Of a stretch of 56,724 nucleotides of DNA, positions 34,325-42,234 are shown piece by piece. The stretch covers positions 1 to 56,724 of the forward strand of contig NZ_LOHG01000020.1 of assembly GCF_022790535.1 (NCBI RefSeq), given 5' to 3'. Numbering within the stretch: position 1 is the first letter of the stretch; every line of letters starts with the position of its first letter. Under the pieces are notes generated by a model, which worked only from the letters and a program-made list of their open reading frames with translations, had not been told where the DNA came from and did no database searches. This DNA comes from Pseudomonas maioricensis (lineage in GTDB: Bacteria; Pseudomonadota; Gammaproteobacteria; Pseudomonadales; Pseudomonadaceae). Both the position numbers and the translations under genes were made by a program.

Positions 34325-35157
34325 GCAGCTACGAATTGCCGGGCAGCACGACCGCCGCCCCTGAAACTATCCCCGCCCCTGTGCGCTGGAAACTGAGCAC
34401 GCGTGCAATCAGCGTGTTGACACTGGTGGTGCTGTTGGCAGCGTGGTGGGCAGTGACTGCCGCAGAACTTATCGAACCGCTGTTCCTGCCACCGCCCTCT
34501 GCGGTGCTGGAAAAAGCCTGGCTGCTGATGACCAGCGGCTACATGGATTCCACCCTCTGGCAGCACCTCGGGGCGAGTTTGCAGCGCATCGGTCTGGCAC
34601 TGTTTTTTGCCGTACTCACGGCCATTCCGGTGGGTATCGCCATCGGCCACAACCGCATCGCGCGAGGTATTTTCGACCCGATGATCGAGTTCTACCGCCC
34701 TATCCCGCCGCTGGCTTATTTGCCGCTGATCGTGATCTGGTGTGGCATCGGCGAGTTCTCCAAAGTGCTGTTGATCTACCTGGCGATTTTCGCCCCCATC
34801 GCTATCTCCACCGCGACCGGCGTGCGCACCGTTGACCCGACGAAATTGCGTGCTGCGCAATCGTTGGGTGCCACTCGCTGGCAGTTGATTCGCCACGTGA
34901 TCCTGCCCAGTGCCCTGCCCGAAATCCTCACTGGCGTGCGCATCGGGCTGGGCGTCGGCTGGTCGACGCTGGTGGCTGCAGAACTGATCGCGGCGACCAG
35001 CGGTTTGGGCTTCATGGTTCAGTCAGCGGCGCAGTTTCTGGTCACGGATGTGGTGGTGCTGGGAATCCTCGTCATCGCCCTGATCGCCTTCGCCATGGAG
35101 ATGGGTTTGCGAGCCCTGCAGCGCAAGTTGGTGCCGTGGCATGGGCAGAGTCATTGA
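34321..35157 (+). CDS. tauC: TauC, taurine ABC transporter permease
   Basis: A 278-residue inner-membrane permease of the SsuC/TauC family with about six hydrophobic helices. The EAA loop is AAQSLGATRWQLIRHVILPSALPEILTGVR, which contacts the ATPase. Other signatures are FYRPIPPLAYLPLIVIWCGIGE and LIAATSGLGFMVQSA. Its ATG overlaps the tauB stop by 4 bases. A REPIN separates it from the following tauD. Confidence 0.94.
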   Translation: MSSYELPGSTTAAPETIPAPVRWKLSTRAISVLTLVVLLAAWWAVTAAELIEPLFLPPPSAVLEKAWLLMTSGYMDSTLWQHLGASLQRIGLALFFAVLTAIPVGIAIGHNRIARGIFDPMIEFYRPIPPLAYLPLIVIWCGIGEFSKVLLIYLAIFAPIAISTATGVRTVDPTKLRAAQSLGATRWQLIRHVILPSALPEILTGVRIGLGVGWSTLVAAELIAATSGLGFMVQSAAQFLVTDVVVLGILVIALIAFAMEMGLRALQRKLVPWHGQSH

Positions 35158-35182
35158 GATCCAAAGCGACAATGATGCTCTG

Positions 35183-35270
35183 TGTGGGAGCGGTGCTTGC
35201 CCGCGATAAGGCTGGACGCGGTTCACTTTAGATCGCGTCGCTCTTATCGCGGGCAAGCACCGCTCCCACA
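35183..35270. repeat. REPIN, type B, between tauC and tauD
   Basis: Arms TGTGGGAGCGGTGCTTGCCC.. and ..GGGCAAGCACCGCTCCCACA are exact complements; the loop is of the GGACGCGGTTCACTTTAG type. Like the copy in the rut operon, it sits inside what should be a single transcription unit. Confidence 0.93.
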
Positions 35271-35301
35271 TTAGATCTGCGCACCAACTCGGACACCAAT
35301 C

Positions 35302-36134
35302 ATGACCATCCAAATCTCACCCCTAAGCCCTGCCCTCGGCGCACAGATCAGCGGCATTGATCTGAGCCAGGAGCTGACCCACGAACAGCGCCAGGCCATC
35401 GAACAAGCGCTGCTGAAACACCAGGTGCTGTTCTTTCGCAATCAGCCACTGACACCCAAACAACAGGCGCGGTTTGCCGCCGGTTTTGGCGAACTGCACG
35501 TGCACCCGATCTACCCGAATGTGCCAGAGCAACCCGAGGTATTGATCCTCGATACGGCGGTTACCGACGTACGCGATAACGCGATCTGGCACACCGACGT
35601 GACGTTCCTGCCGACTCCGGCGCTGGGTGCCGTGCTCAGTGCAAAACAACTGCCGGAATACGGCGGGGACACGTTGTGGGCCAGCGGCATCGCGGCCTAT
35701 GAAGCGTTGTCACTGCCCCTGAAAACGCTACTCGAAGGGCTGACCGCGACGCATGATTTCACCCGCTCGTTTCCACTGACACGCTTCGGCACTACACCGG
35801 AAGACATCGCCCGCTGGGAACAGACCCGCCGTCAGTACCCGCCGATTTCGCATCCAGTGATCCGCACGCACCCGGTAAGTGGTCGCAAGTCACTGTTCGT
35901 CAACGATGGCTTCACGTCGCGCCTCAACGAGCTGAGCGAGGCGGAAAGTGCAGCGCTTCTGGCGTTTTTGTTCAGCCACGCGACCCGCCGGAGTTCACCA
36001 TTCGCTGGCGCTGGCAGGCCGATGATGTGGCGTTCTGGGACAACCGCGTCACCCAGCATTACGCAGTGGACGACTACCGGCCGCAACGCAGAGTCATGCA
36101 TCGGGCGACGATCCTGGGCGACGTACCGGTTTGA
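35302..36134 (+). pseudogene. tauD: TauD taurine dioxygenase, frameshifted
   Basis: TauD is an Fe(II)/2-oxoglutarate dioxygenase that releases sulfite from taurine. The frame from 35302 encodes a clear TauD through about residue 228, including the first metal ligands H97 and D99 (WHTDVTF). It then shifts: from 35988 the correct C-terminus (PEFTIRWRWQADDVAFWDN, TQHYAV, RRVMHRATILGDVPV, stop 36132-36134) continues in another frame. One base, probably a C in CGCCGG, is missing near 35985-35990. As read, the frame runs on to 36276 with unrelated sequence and loses the distal metal His and the 2-oxoglutarate Arg. Either a recent inactivation or a base-call error. Confidence 0.88.
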
Positions 36135-36167
36135 AAATTTGAGCGTCAGGCTACAGAAACGCCTTTC

Positions 36168-36261
36168 CTGCAGGAGCTCACCGAGGTTACGAGGCCAGCG
36201 ATGGCGGAGTGTCAGACAAATCGCTATCGCTGGCCTCGTAACCTCGGTGAGCTCCTGCAGG
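36168..36261. repeat. REPIN, type E (GAGGTTACGAGGCCAGCGAT)
   Basis: Arms CCTGCAGGAGCTCACCGAGG.. and ..CCTCGGTGAGCTCCTGCAGG are exact complements, with a further inner stem GAGGCCAGCGAT. A single left half of this type is found at 46464-46518. It fills part of the 388-base gap after tauD. Confidence 0.92.
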
Positions 36262-36337
36262 TCCAATATTTGTTAAGCGAAGGCGCGGTGCCATTCCCAC
36301 CTGAACGCCGTCCGGGCCAATACTCAGCGGCCGCATT

Positions 36338-36418
36338 CGTGATAATAAATCCTCATTAACCAGAATAATACACATGCAATATTTTTATAATAACCTTAGG
36401 TCAAAATAGAATTTCACA
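36338..36418 (+). promoter_or_regulatory. AT-rich promoter island upstream of the LLM gene
   Basis: A strongly AT-rich stretch 105-185 bases before the LLM monooxygenase start, containing TAACCT (36391-36396, reverse of AGGTTA). It probably holds the promoter of the 36523 gene. No exact activator site is claimed. Confidence 0.35.
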
Positions 36419-36522
36419 GCTCACTTCTATAGCCATATGTTGCAGGTACGGATTCAGTTTTCGGGATAACCCAACCCGGAGCCTCCCCCCCTATACGTTA
36501 TGAATACAAGAAGGAGCTGTTC

Positions 36523-37611
36523 ATGAGCATCGAATTCATCGGCTACATCGCCACCCAGCCCGGCTCGGAAATCCACCCGCGCAGCGGCCCTACTATCCAG
36601 CCCGAGTACGTGGCGAAAGTTGCCAAGGCCCATGAAGATGCTGGTTTTGACCGCGCGTTGGTGGCTTACCACTCCAACAGCCCGGACAGTGCTTTTGTTG
36701 CAGCCCACGCGTCCAGCATCACGACGAAACTCAAATTCCTGATCGCTCACCGACCTGGGTTCATTTCGCCGACCGTGGCGGCGCGTCAGTTTGCGACGCT
36801 CGATGTATTCAACGGCGGGCGCACCGCGATCCACATCATTACCGGTGGTGACGACAAGGAACTGCGCGCCGACGGCAGCCATATTGGCAAGGACGAGCGT
36901 TACGCGCGTACCGATGAATACCTGGGCGTTGTGCGTCAGGAATGGACCAGCGAAAAACCTTTTGATCACAAAGGCGAGTACTACCAGTTTGAAGGCGCGC
37001 ACTCGCTGGTGAAGTCCCCGCAACAGCCGCACATCCCGGTATATTTCGGCGGCTCTTCGCCTGCGGCCATCGCCGTCGCAGGCAAGCACGCCGATGTATA
37101 CGCGCTGTGGGGCGAGACTTACGAGCAGGTTCGCGCAGTCGTCAAGGAAGTCCGCGCCGAAGCAGCCAAGCATGGTCGGACGGTGCGCTTCAGCCTGTCC
37201 CTTCGCCCTATCCTGGCGGAAACCGAAGAGAAAGCCTGGGCCCGTGCCGACAGCATTCTGGAACGCGCCAAAGCCATCGCCGAAGGGAATGGCTTTGTGC
37301 GTCGCGAGCCGCCAAACGAAGGCTCTCGCCGCCTCCTGGCCGCTGCATCTCAAGGCTCGCGTCTAGACAAACGCTTGTGGACAGGCATAGCCGGATTGCT
37401 GGGCGCGCAGGGCAACTCGACGTCACTGGTCGGCACGCCAGAGCAGGTCGCCGAGGCACTGCTCGATTACTACGACCTGGGTATCACCACCTTCCTGATT
37501 CGCGGTTTTGATCCGCTGGACGACGCTATCGACTACGGCAAGAAACTCATTCCGCTGACCCGTGAACTGGTGGCCAAGCGCGAGCGTGAGGCTCAGGAAA
37601 AAGTCGCCTGA
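36523..37611 (+). CDS. SsuD-like FMNH2-dependent monooxygenase with no internal Met or Cys
   Basis: A 362-residue LLM flavin monooxygenase of the alkanesulfonate monooxygenase branch. Signatures are EFIGYIATQPGSEIHPRSGP, AHRPGFISPTVAARQFATLD, NGGRTAIHIITGGDDKELRADG and YFGGSSPAAIAVAGKHADVYALWGE. It would use FMNH2 and O2 to split a sulfonate into an aldehyde and sulfite. The only Met is the initiator, which is normally removed before Ser, and there is no Cys. The finished enzyme would therefore contain no sulfur. AAGGAG precedes the ATG. It is followed by an intrinsic terminator, so it is probably monocistronic. Confidence 0.88.
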   Translation: MSIEFIGYIATQPGSEIHPRSGPTIQPEYVAKVAKAHEDAGFDRALVAYHSNSPDSAFVAAHASSITTKLKFLIAHRPGFISPTVAARQFATLDVFNGGRTAIHIITGGDDKELRADGSHIGKDERYARTDEYLGVVRQEWTSEKPFDHKGEYYQFEGAHSLVKSPQQPHIPVYFGGSSPAAIAVAGKHADVYALWGETYEQVRAVVKEVRAEAAKHGRTVRFSLSLRPILAETEEKAWARADSILERAKAIAEGNGFVRREPPNEGSRRLLAAASQGSRLDKRLWTGIAGLLGAQGNSTSLVGTPEQVAEALLDYYDLGITTFLIRGFDPLDDAIDYGKKLIPLTRELVAKREREAQEKVA

Positions 37612-37630
37612 TGACGCTGCAAAACTTCCA

Positions 37631-37656
37631 GAGGGCGCAATAGCGCCCTCTTCTTC
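37631..37656 (+). terminator. Intrinsic terminator after the LLM gene
   Basis: GAGGGCGC-AATA-GCGCCCTC is a perfect 8-base stem with a 4-base loop, followed by TTCTTC. It starts 20 bases after the stop at 37611. Confidence 0.8.
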
Positions 37657-37689
37657 GTCTGCAAATACTTATCCATCTTCGAGAGTGCC

Positions 37690-38658
37690 ATGTCGAAACC
37701 GCTATTGAATATTCGCCTGCGTCGCCCGCTGCTTGCAGGCCTGGCCATCGCCGCCGCATGGACGCTGATGCTGCCAGCCCAGGCTCGGGAAACCGTGCGC
37801 ATCGGTTATCAGAAATCCTCGACGCTGATCACCGTACTGAAAACCCAAGGCACGCTGGAGAAAGCCCTGAACGATGCCAACATCGACGTCAGCTGGCATG
37901 AATTCCCCAGCGGATTGCCGTTACTGGAGTCGTTGAACATCGGCAACGTCGACATCAGCGCAGATGTCGCCGATACCGTGCCGATCTTTGCTCAGGCGGC
38001 TCAGGCCCGGCTGACCTACTTCGCCGAAGAAACCCCGTCGCCCTCTGCGCAGGCCATCGTGGTGCCCAAGGATTCGCCTATCAAGGAACTGGCCGATCTG
38101 AAGGGCAAGAAAGTCGCCGTGACCAAAGCAGCCGGCACGCATTACTTGCTGATCGCAGCCTTGGCCAAGGGCGGTCTGAAGTTCTCTGACATCCAGCCTG
38201 CTTATCTGACACCTGCTGATGGGCGTGCTGCGTTCGAAAACAACAAGGTTGACGCCTGGGTGACCTGGGAACCTTTCCTGACCAGCGTGCAGCGCCAGTT
38301 GCCCACCCGCACTCTGGCGGACGGCACGGGCCTGGCCAGTTACAAGCGCTATTACCTGACCAGCACGCCTTACGCCAAGGCCCATCCGGAGGTGCTCAAG
38401 CTGGTGTTCGATCAGTTGCAGAAAGCCGGCCACTGGGTCAAAGGCAACCCCAAAGAAGCCGCTGCCCTGCTCGGCCCGCTGTGGGGCAACCTTGATCCGG
38501 CCACCGTTGAAATCGCCAACAGCCACCGCACGTATGAAGTGCGTCCGGTGAAAGCGGATCAACTCGGCGAACAACAGAAAATCGCCGACGCGTTCTTTGC
38601 TGCAGGCTTGCTGCCCAAAGCGGTGGATGCCAAAGACGTGGAAATCTGGAAGCCTTAA
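37690..38658 (+). CDS. Orphan SsuA-like sulfonate binding protein, sulfur-free
   Basis: A 322-residue periplasmic binding protein with a signal peptide ending PAQA. Sulfonate-family segments are VRIGYQKSSTLITVLKTQG, LNIGNVDISADVADTVPIFAQAA, DLKGKKVAVTKAAGTHYLLI and AFENNKVDAWVTWEPF. The mature chain of about 290 residues has no Met and no Cys. It sits after a terminator and before a REPIN, with no ABC membrane genes attached, so it is probably transcribed alone and shares a transporter. It is paralogous to the proteins at 29197 and 39027. Confidence 0.9.
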   Translation: MSKPLLNIRLRRPLLAGLAIAAAWTLMLPAQARETVRIGYQKSSTLITVLKTQGTLEKALNDANIDVSWHEFPSGLPLLESLNIGNVDISADVADTVPIFAQAAQARLTYFAEETPSPSAQAIVVPKDSPIKELADLKGKKVAVTKAAGTHYLLIAALAKGGLKFSDIQPAYLTPADGRAAFENNKVDAWVTWEPFLTSVQRQLPTRTLADGTGLASYKRYYLTSTPYAKAHPEVLKLVFDQLQKAGHWVKGNPKEAAALLGPLWGNLDPATVEIANSHRTYEVRPVKADQLGEQQKIADAFFAAGLLPKAVDAKDVEIWKP

Positions 38659-38687
38659 ATACCAAACTCATGCAGGAGCAGTGCTTG

Positions 38688-38777
38688 TGTGGGAGCGGTG
38701 CTTGCCCGCGATAAACGATAACGCGGTGTGTCTTATGACCGCGTCTCATGCATCGCGGGCAAGCACCGCTCCCACAG
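38688..38777. repeat. REPIN, type B
   Basis: Arms TGTGGGAGCGGTGCTTGCCC.. and ..GGGCAAGCACCGCTCCCACA are exact complements. The loop (AACGATAACGCGGTGTGTC) is the one also found in the left half of the chimeric element at 29035. Confidence 0.93.
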
Positions 38778-38919
38778 GTCCTACGCCAGCCCATAGATTT
38801 TCGATGGTCCGCCTGACAACTGTTGCCCCAGCAACAGTCGCTCAACAGACTGTTTCCCCACCGACAGCAAAACCTTGTCCCGCCCCTTCCCAGCCCCCGT
38901 ATTTCAACTCCCGGCCATT

Positions 38920-38935
38920 TGGCACAGAGCCTGCA
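38920..38935 (+). promoter_or_regulatory. Sigma-54-type promoter upstream of a binding protein
   Basis: TGGCAC-N5-CTGCA has GG and GC exactly 10 bases apart, as in the sigma-54 consensus (TGGCACn5TTGCW). It lies about 90 bases before the ATG at 39027. Sulfur-source genes in Pseudomonas can be under sigma-54 activators such as SfnR, which fits, but no activator gene is in the window. Confidence 0.55.
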
Positions 38936-39026
38936 ATATTCCTTTTAAGCAGGAAAGCAATAAGCCTACTGCCATTTTTGTGAATAAGAAAAATCTCTGA
39001 TATCGCCTTGCCTGGAGCTGTTCCAA

Positions 39027-40022
39027 ATGAACGCTAAAACCCTGTTGTCCTTTACTCGCGTAAAGCTGTTGATCGGCGCCGGTGTGCTGGCTCTGGGCAT
39101 GAATCCCTTGGCCTTCGCAGCAGAAACCGCCCCGGCGGAAGTGAAGCTGGATTACGCCTATTACTCGCCAGTAAGCCTGGTGCTCAAGCATTTCGGCTGG
39201 CTGGAAAAGGCCCTGCCGGATAGCAAAGTGGGTTGGGTGTTAAGTCAGGGCAGTAATCGCTCGCTTGAATACCTGAACAGCGGCGGCGTGGATTTCGCCT
39301 CCTCGGCCAGCCTGGCAGCAGTACTCAGCCGCGCCAACGGCAGCCCGATCAAGTCGGTGTATGTCTATAGCCGCGCCGAATGGACCGCATTGCTGGTGCG
39401 CAAGGACTCACCGTACAAAACCATCGCCGATCTTAAAGGCAAGAAAATCGCCGCCACCAAGGGCACTGATCCGTATCTGTTCACCTTGCGCGCCCTGCAA
39501 CAGGCAGGTCTGAAAAAAGACGACGTGGAACTGGTGCACTTGCAGCATCCGGATGGCCGCACCGCATTGGAGAAAGGTGATGTCGACGCGTGGGCCGGCC
39601 TTGATCCACACATGGCTGCCAGCGAAGTCCAGGCCGGTTCGCGCCTGCTGTATCGCAACAAGGACTTCAACAGCTACGGTGTGCTGAGCGTTACCGAGAA
39701 ATTTGCCAAGGAACATCCGCAGACCATCGAAACGGTGCTGAGCGCTTACGAAAAAGCCCGTGAATGGTCGGTCAAGCACCCGGATGAACTGGCCGAATTG
39801 CTGGCCAAGGAATCCGGCCTGCCGCTGGACGTTGCCAAGCTGCAACTGACCCGCACCGACCTGAGCACTCCGCAATTGAGCGGCAAGGACGTCGCGTCTT
39901 CCAAGGGTGCAGCGCCAATTCTGGTGTCTGAAGAACTGGTTCGCCGTGGTGTGAATGTTGACCAGGTAATTGATCAACTGATCGATCCGGGTTTCAGCAA
40001 GACCTTGACGGCGAGTCAGTAA
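39027..40022 (+). CDS. Sulfonate/sulfate-ester ABC binding protein
   Basis: A 331-residue SsuA/AtsR-type periplasmic binding protein with a signal peptide ending LAFA. Segments are EVKLDYAYYSPVSLVLKHFG, LSQGSNRSLEYLNSGGVDFA, DLKGKKIAATKGTDPYLFTL and EKGDVDAWAGLDPHMAASE. The mature chain has one Met and no Cys. GGAG precedes the ATG, and a sigma-54-type promoter lies upstream. It is followed, after a REPIN, by a permease and an ATPase in the same direction, making a complete importer resembling atsRBC/ssuACB. Confidence 0.9.
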   Translation: MNAKTLLSFTRVKLLIGAGVLALGMNPLAFAAETAPAEVKLDYAYYSPVSLVLKHFGWLEKALPDSKVGWVLSQGSNRSLEYLNSGGVDFASSASLAAVLSRANGSPIKSVYVYSRAEWTALLVRKDSPYKTIADLKGKKIAATKGTDPYLFTLRALQQAGLKKDDVELVHLQHPDGRTALEKGDVDAWAGLDPHMAASEVQAGSRLLYRNKDFNSYGVLSVTEKFAKEHPQTIETVLSAYEKAREWSVKHPDELAELLAKESGLPLDVAKLQLTRTDLSTPQLSGKDVASSKGAAPILVSEELVRRGVNVDQVIDQLIDPGFSKTLTASQ

Positions 40023-40048
40023 AACCCAGAGCTGCTTCATTCCCCCTT

Positions 40049-40136
40049 GTGGGAGCCGGGCTTGCCCGCGATAAAGCTGCACGCGATTCACTTTAGATCG
40101 CGTCCAGCCTTATCGCGGGCAAGCCCGGCTCCCACA
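40049..40136. repeat. REPIN, type B, inside an ABC operon
   Basis: Arms TGTGGGAGCCGGGCTTGCCC.. and ..GGGCAAGCCCGGCTCCCACA are exact complements; the loop is of the CACGCGATTCACTTTAGATC type. It separates the binding-protein gene from its permease and ATPase genes. Confidence 0.93.
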
Positions 40137-40185
40137 GGGCGAATGCATTCCAGTTCAGATGGTTATGTTTAGCTAGAGAACCCCC

Positions 40186-41019
40186 ATGAACAGCAAAAGC
40201 AAAGACCTGCCAGCGCCGCTCGCGCTGCCTAATCCGACATCCGGCGCTGCATGGAAGCGACGTGGCAAAGGCCTGGTGCTGCCGCTCCTGATCATCGTTT
40301 TTCTGGAGATAATCGTGCGCATCGGCTGGCTGCCGTCGTACCAGATGCCAGCGCCCAGCGAGATCGCTCTGACCCTTGGCGACCTTGCTGACGGGCCGTT
40401 GTGGAAACACATCAGCGCCAGCCTGTTGCGGGTATTGATCGGCTTCGCCATCGGCACGAGCCTGGCGTTGATTTTCGCCGCGTGGGTCGGCTTGAGCCGT
40501 GAGGCTGAAGCCTATCTGGAGCCAACGTTCGCCGGCCTGCGATCAATCCCGAGTCTGGCCTGGGTGCCGCTGCTGCTGTTATGGCTGGGTATCGACGAAA
40601 CCTCGAAAATTGTCCTGATCGCAATCGGCGCGTTCTTTCCGGTGTACCTCAACGGCGTGGCCGCGATTCGCAATATCGACCGCAAGCTGGTCGAAGTCGG
40701 CCAAATGTATGGCTTCAGCCGTGGTCGCCTGACCCGCCGCATTCTTTTACCGGCCGCACTGCCCGGACTGTTTACCGGCTTACGCAGCGGCATGAGCCTG
40801 GCATGGATGTTCCTCGTTGCCGCAGAGTTGATCGCCGCCACCAAAGGCCTCGGCTATCTGCTCAGTGACGGCCGGGAAACCTCGCGACCAGACATCGTAC
40901 TGGCAGCCATCATCGTATTGGCAGTATTCGGCAAAATCAGCGACGGCGTTCTGGCAGGTCTTGAAAAACGCTTCCTGGCCTGGCGCGACACGTTCAGTGG
41001 CCAGGGCACCGGAGATTGA
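40186..41019 (+). CDS. SsuC/AtsB-like ABC permease
   Basis: A 277-residue inner-membrane permease of the sulfonate/nitrate/taurine class, with about six hydrophobic helices after a polar, Lys-rich N-terminus. Signatures are YLEPTFAGLRSIPSLAWVPLLLLWLGIDE, the EAA loop GQMYGFSRGRLTRRILLPAALPGLFTGLR and LIAATKGLGYLLSDGRE. The stop is 3 bases before the ATPase start. It very likely works with the binding protein at 39027, and it may also serve the orphan binding proteins. Confidence 0.9.
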   Translation: MNSKSKDLPAPLALPNPTSGAAWKRRGKGLVLPLLIIVFLEIIVRIGWLPSYQMPAPSEIALTLGDLADGPLWKHISASLLRVLIGFAIGTSLALIFAAWVGLSREAEAYLEPTFAGLRSIPSLAWVPLLLLWLGIDETSKIVLIAIGAFFPVYLNGVAAIRNIDRKLVEVGQMYGFSRGRLTRRILLPAALPGLFTGLRSGMSLAWMFLVAAELIAATKGLGYLLSDGRETSRPDIVLAAIIVLAVFGKISDGVLAGLEKRFLAWRDTFSGQGTGD

Positions 41020-41022
41020 GAG

Positions 41023-41736
41023 ATGACTGAAGTGCTTTTGGATATCAACGTTCAACGCAAATCGTTCGGCAGCACTACGGTGCTGCACAACGTGCATGTA
41101 AAGCTGCACGACCGGGAAGTCATCAGCCTGCTGGGACCGAGTGGCTGCGGCAAGAGCACACTTTTACGGATCGTCGCCGGGCTGGAAAAAGACTATCAGG
41201 GTGAGTTGCATCGAACCGCTGACGAAGTCGCGTTTGTGTTCCAGGAGCCGCGCCTGATGCCATGGCTGACGGTGGAGCAGAACATCGGTTTCAGCGACGA
41301 CAAGCACTACGACAAGGACTGGGTCGCGCAGTTGATCGAAGAGGTCGGTCTTGCGGGGTTTGCTGACGCGTTGCCCAAGGCGCTGTCCGGTGGCATGGCG
41401 CAACGGGTGGCCATTGCTCGCGGGCTGTACTCACATCCCAAAGTCTTGCTGCTGGACGAGCCGTTCAGCGCGGTAGACGCCTTCACCCGCATGAAGCTGC
41501 AGGACCTGCTGCTGCAGCTCGCCCAGCGGCATGCCATCGCCTTGTTGCTGGTGACCCATGACGTGGACGAGGCACTGTATCTGAGTGATCGGGTGCTGGT
41601 AATGGGCAACCGGCCGAGCAACATCCGTCAGGAGCTGGCCGTGGAACTCGCCCATCCGAGGGATCGACGGGACACCGTATTGGCGAGCCTCAAGGCTCTG
41701 TCGCTGACAGAATTGCAGCAGGCGCATGTGATTTGA
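41023..41736 (+). CDS. SsuB/AtsC-like ABC ATPase
   Basis: A 237-residue ABC ATPase of the sulfonate class. Walker A is GPSGCGKST (residues 38-46), then the Q-loop FVFQEPRLMPWLTVEQNI, signature LSGGMAQR, Walker B VLLLDEPFSAVD and switch His in LLLVTHDVDEA. FQEPRLMPW is typical of SsuB. GAG precedes the ATG by a few bases, and the gene follows the permease by 3 bases. Confidence 0.92.
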   Translation: MTEVLLDINVQRKSFGSTTVLHNVHVKLHDREVISLLGPSGCGKSTLLRIVAGLEKDYQGELHRTADEVAFVFQEPRLMPWLTVEQNIGFSDDKHYDKDWVAQLIEEVGLAGFADALPKALSGGMAQRVAIARGLYSHPKVLLLDEPFSAVDAFTRMKLQDLLLQLAQRHAIALLLVTHDVDEALYLSDRVLVMGNRPSNIRQELAVELAHPRDRRDTVLASLKALSLTELQQAHVI

Positions 41737-41767
41737 GGAATGCGGTTTCCCGCTGAGCTGCAATCCC

Positions 41768-41833
41768 CTGTGGGAGCGAGGCTTGCCCGCGATAATCTGC
41801 AAACCCAATCGCGGGCAAGCCTCGCTCCCACAG
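41768..41833. repeat. Short REPIN, type B
   Basis: CTGTGGGAGCGAGGCTTGCC.. and ..GGCAAGCCTCGCTCCCACAG are exact complements around only about 12 unpaired bases, shorter than the other copies. It lies after the ABC operon and before the decayed ABC genes. Confidence 0.93.
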
Positions 41834-41868
41834 AGGTCATGTATTCACAAGCACAGTCTGGAATAGGC

Positions 41869-42072
41869 TCAACGCACATTCGCAAACCGGCGCAGATTAT
41901 CCTGCACCGCAGGCGCTTCTACAGCGTCGTGAGCCGCTGCGCTGTCCAGGTTCAGCTCATCGATCACCTTATGCCGACCAAACTGGCGAATCACATTTCG
42001 CAGTTGCACCGGCGCAGCTTCCGCTGACGACGCGGGGTTCGAATAAGGGTGTAAAACGTCCAGAGCAGCCAT
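41869..42072 (-). pseudogene. Remnant of an SsuB-type ABC ATPase
   Basis: An N-terminal ATPase start is kept (MAALDVLHPYSNPASSAE, then PVQLRNVIRQFGRHKVIDEL), but after NLDSAA the sequence jumps to a short tail (PAVQDNLRRFANVR) and stops. Walker A, Q-loop, signature and Walker B are all missing, so about 180 residues seem deleted in frame. Its ATG lies 2 bases after the stop of the permease remnant, as in an intact ssuCB operon. Confidence 0.72.
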
Positions 42073-42074
42073 GG

Positions 42075-42234
42075 TCAATTCCTTGCGAAAGTGGGACGCC
42101 AGGCCAGCGCATAGCGCTCCAGCGTGCGGATGATTGCATCGATAACCAGCCCCAGAATGCTGTAGATCAACAGGCAGATCACGATCACGTCGGTGCGCAT
42201 GAGGTTCAATATTTGCCGAGAGATACCGCGCGTA
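42075..42234 (-). pseudogene. Remnant of an SsuC-type ABC permease (C-terminal end only)
   Basis: The minus-strand frame reads GISRQILNLMRTDVIVICLL and IYSILGLVIDAIIRTLERYA before LAWRPTFARN and a stop at 42075. This resembles the last helix and tail of SsuC/TauC permeases (...TDVVV..LLIYALLG....LLER..L.WHP.F). All upstream parts are gone: the adjoining sequence is the end of the class II aldolase gene (stop at 42235). The two remnants mark a lost second sulfonate transporter. Confidence 0.65.
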
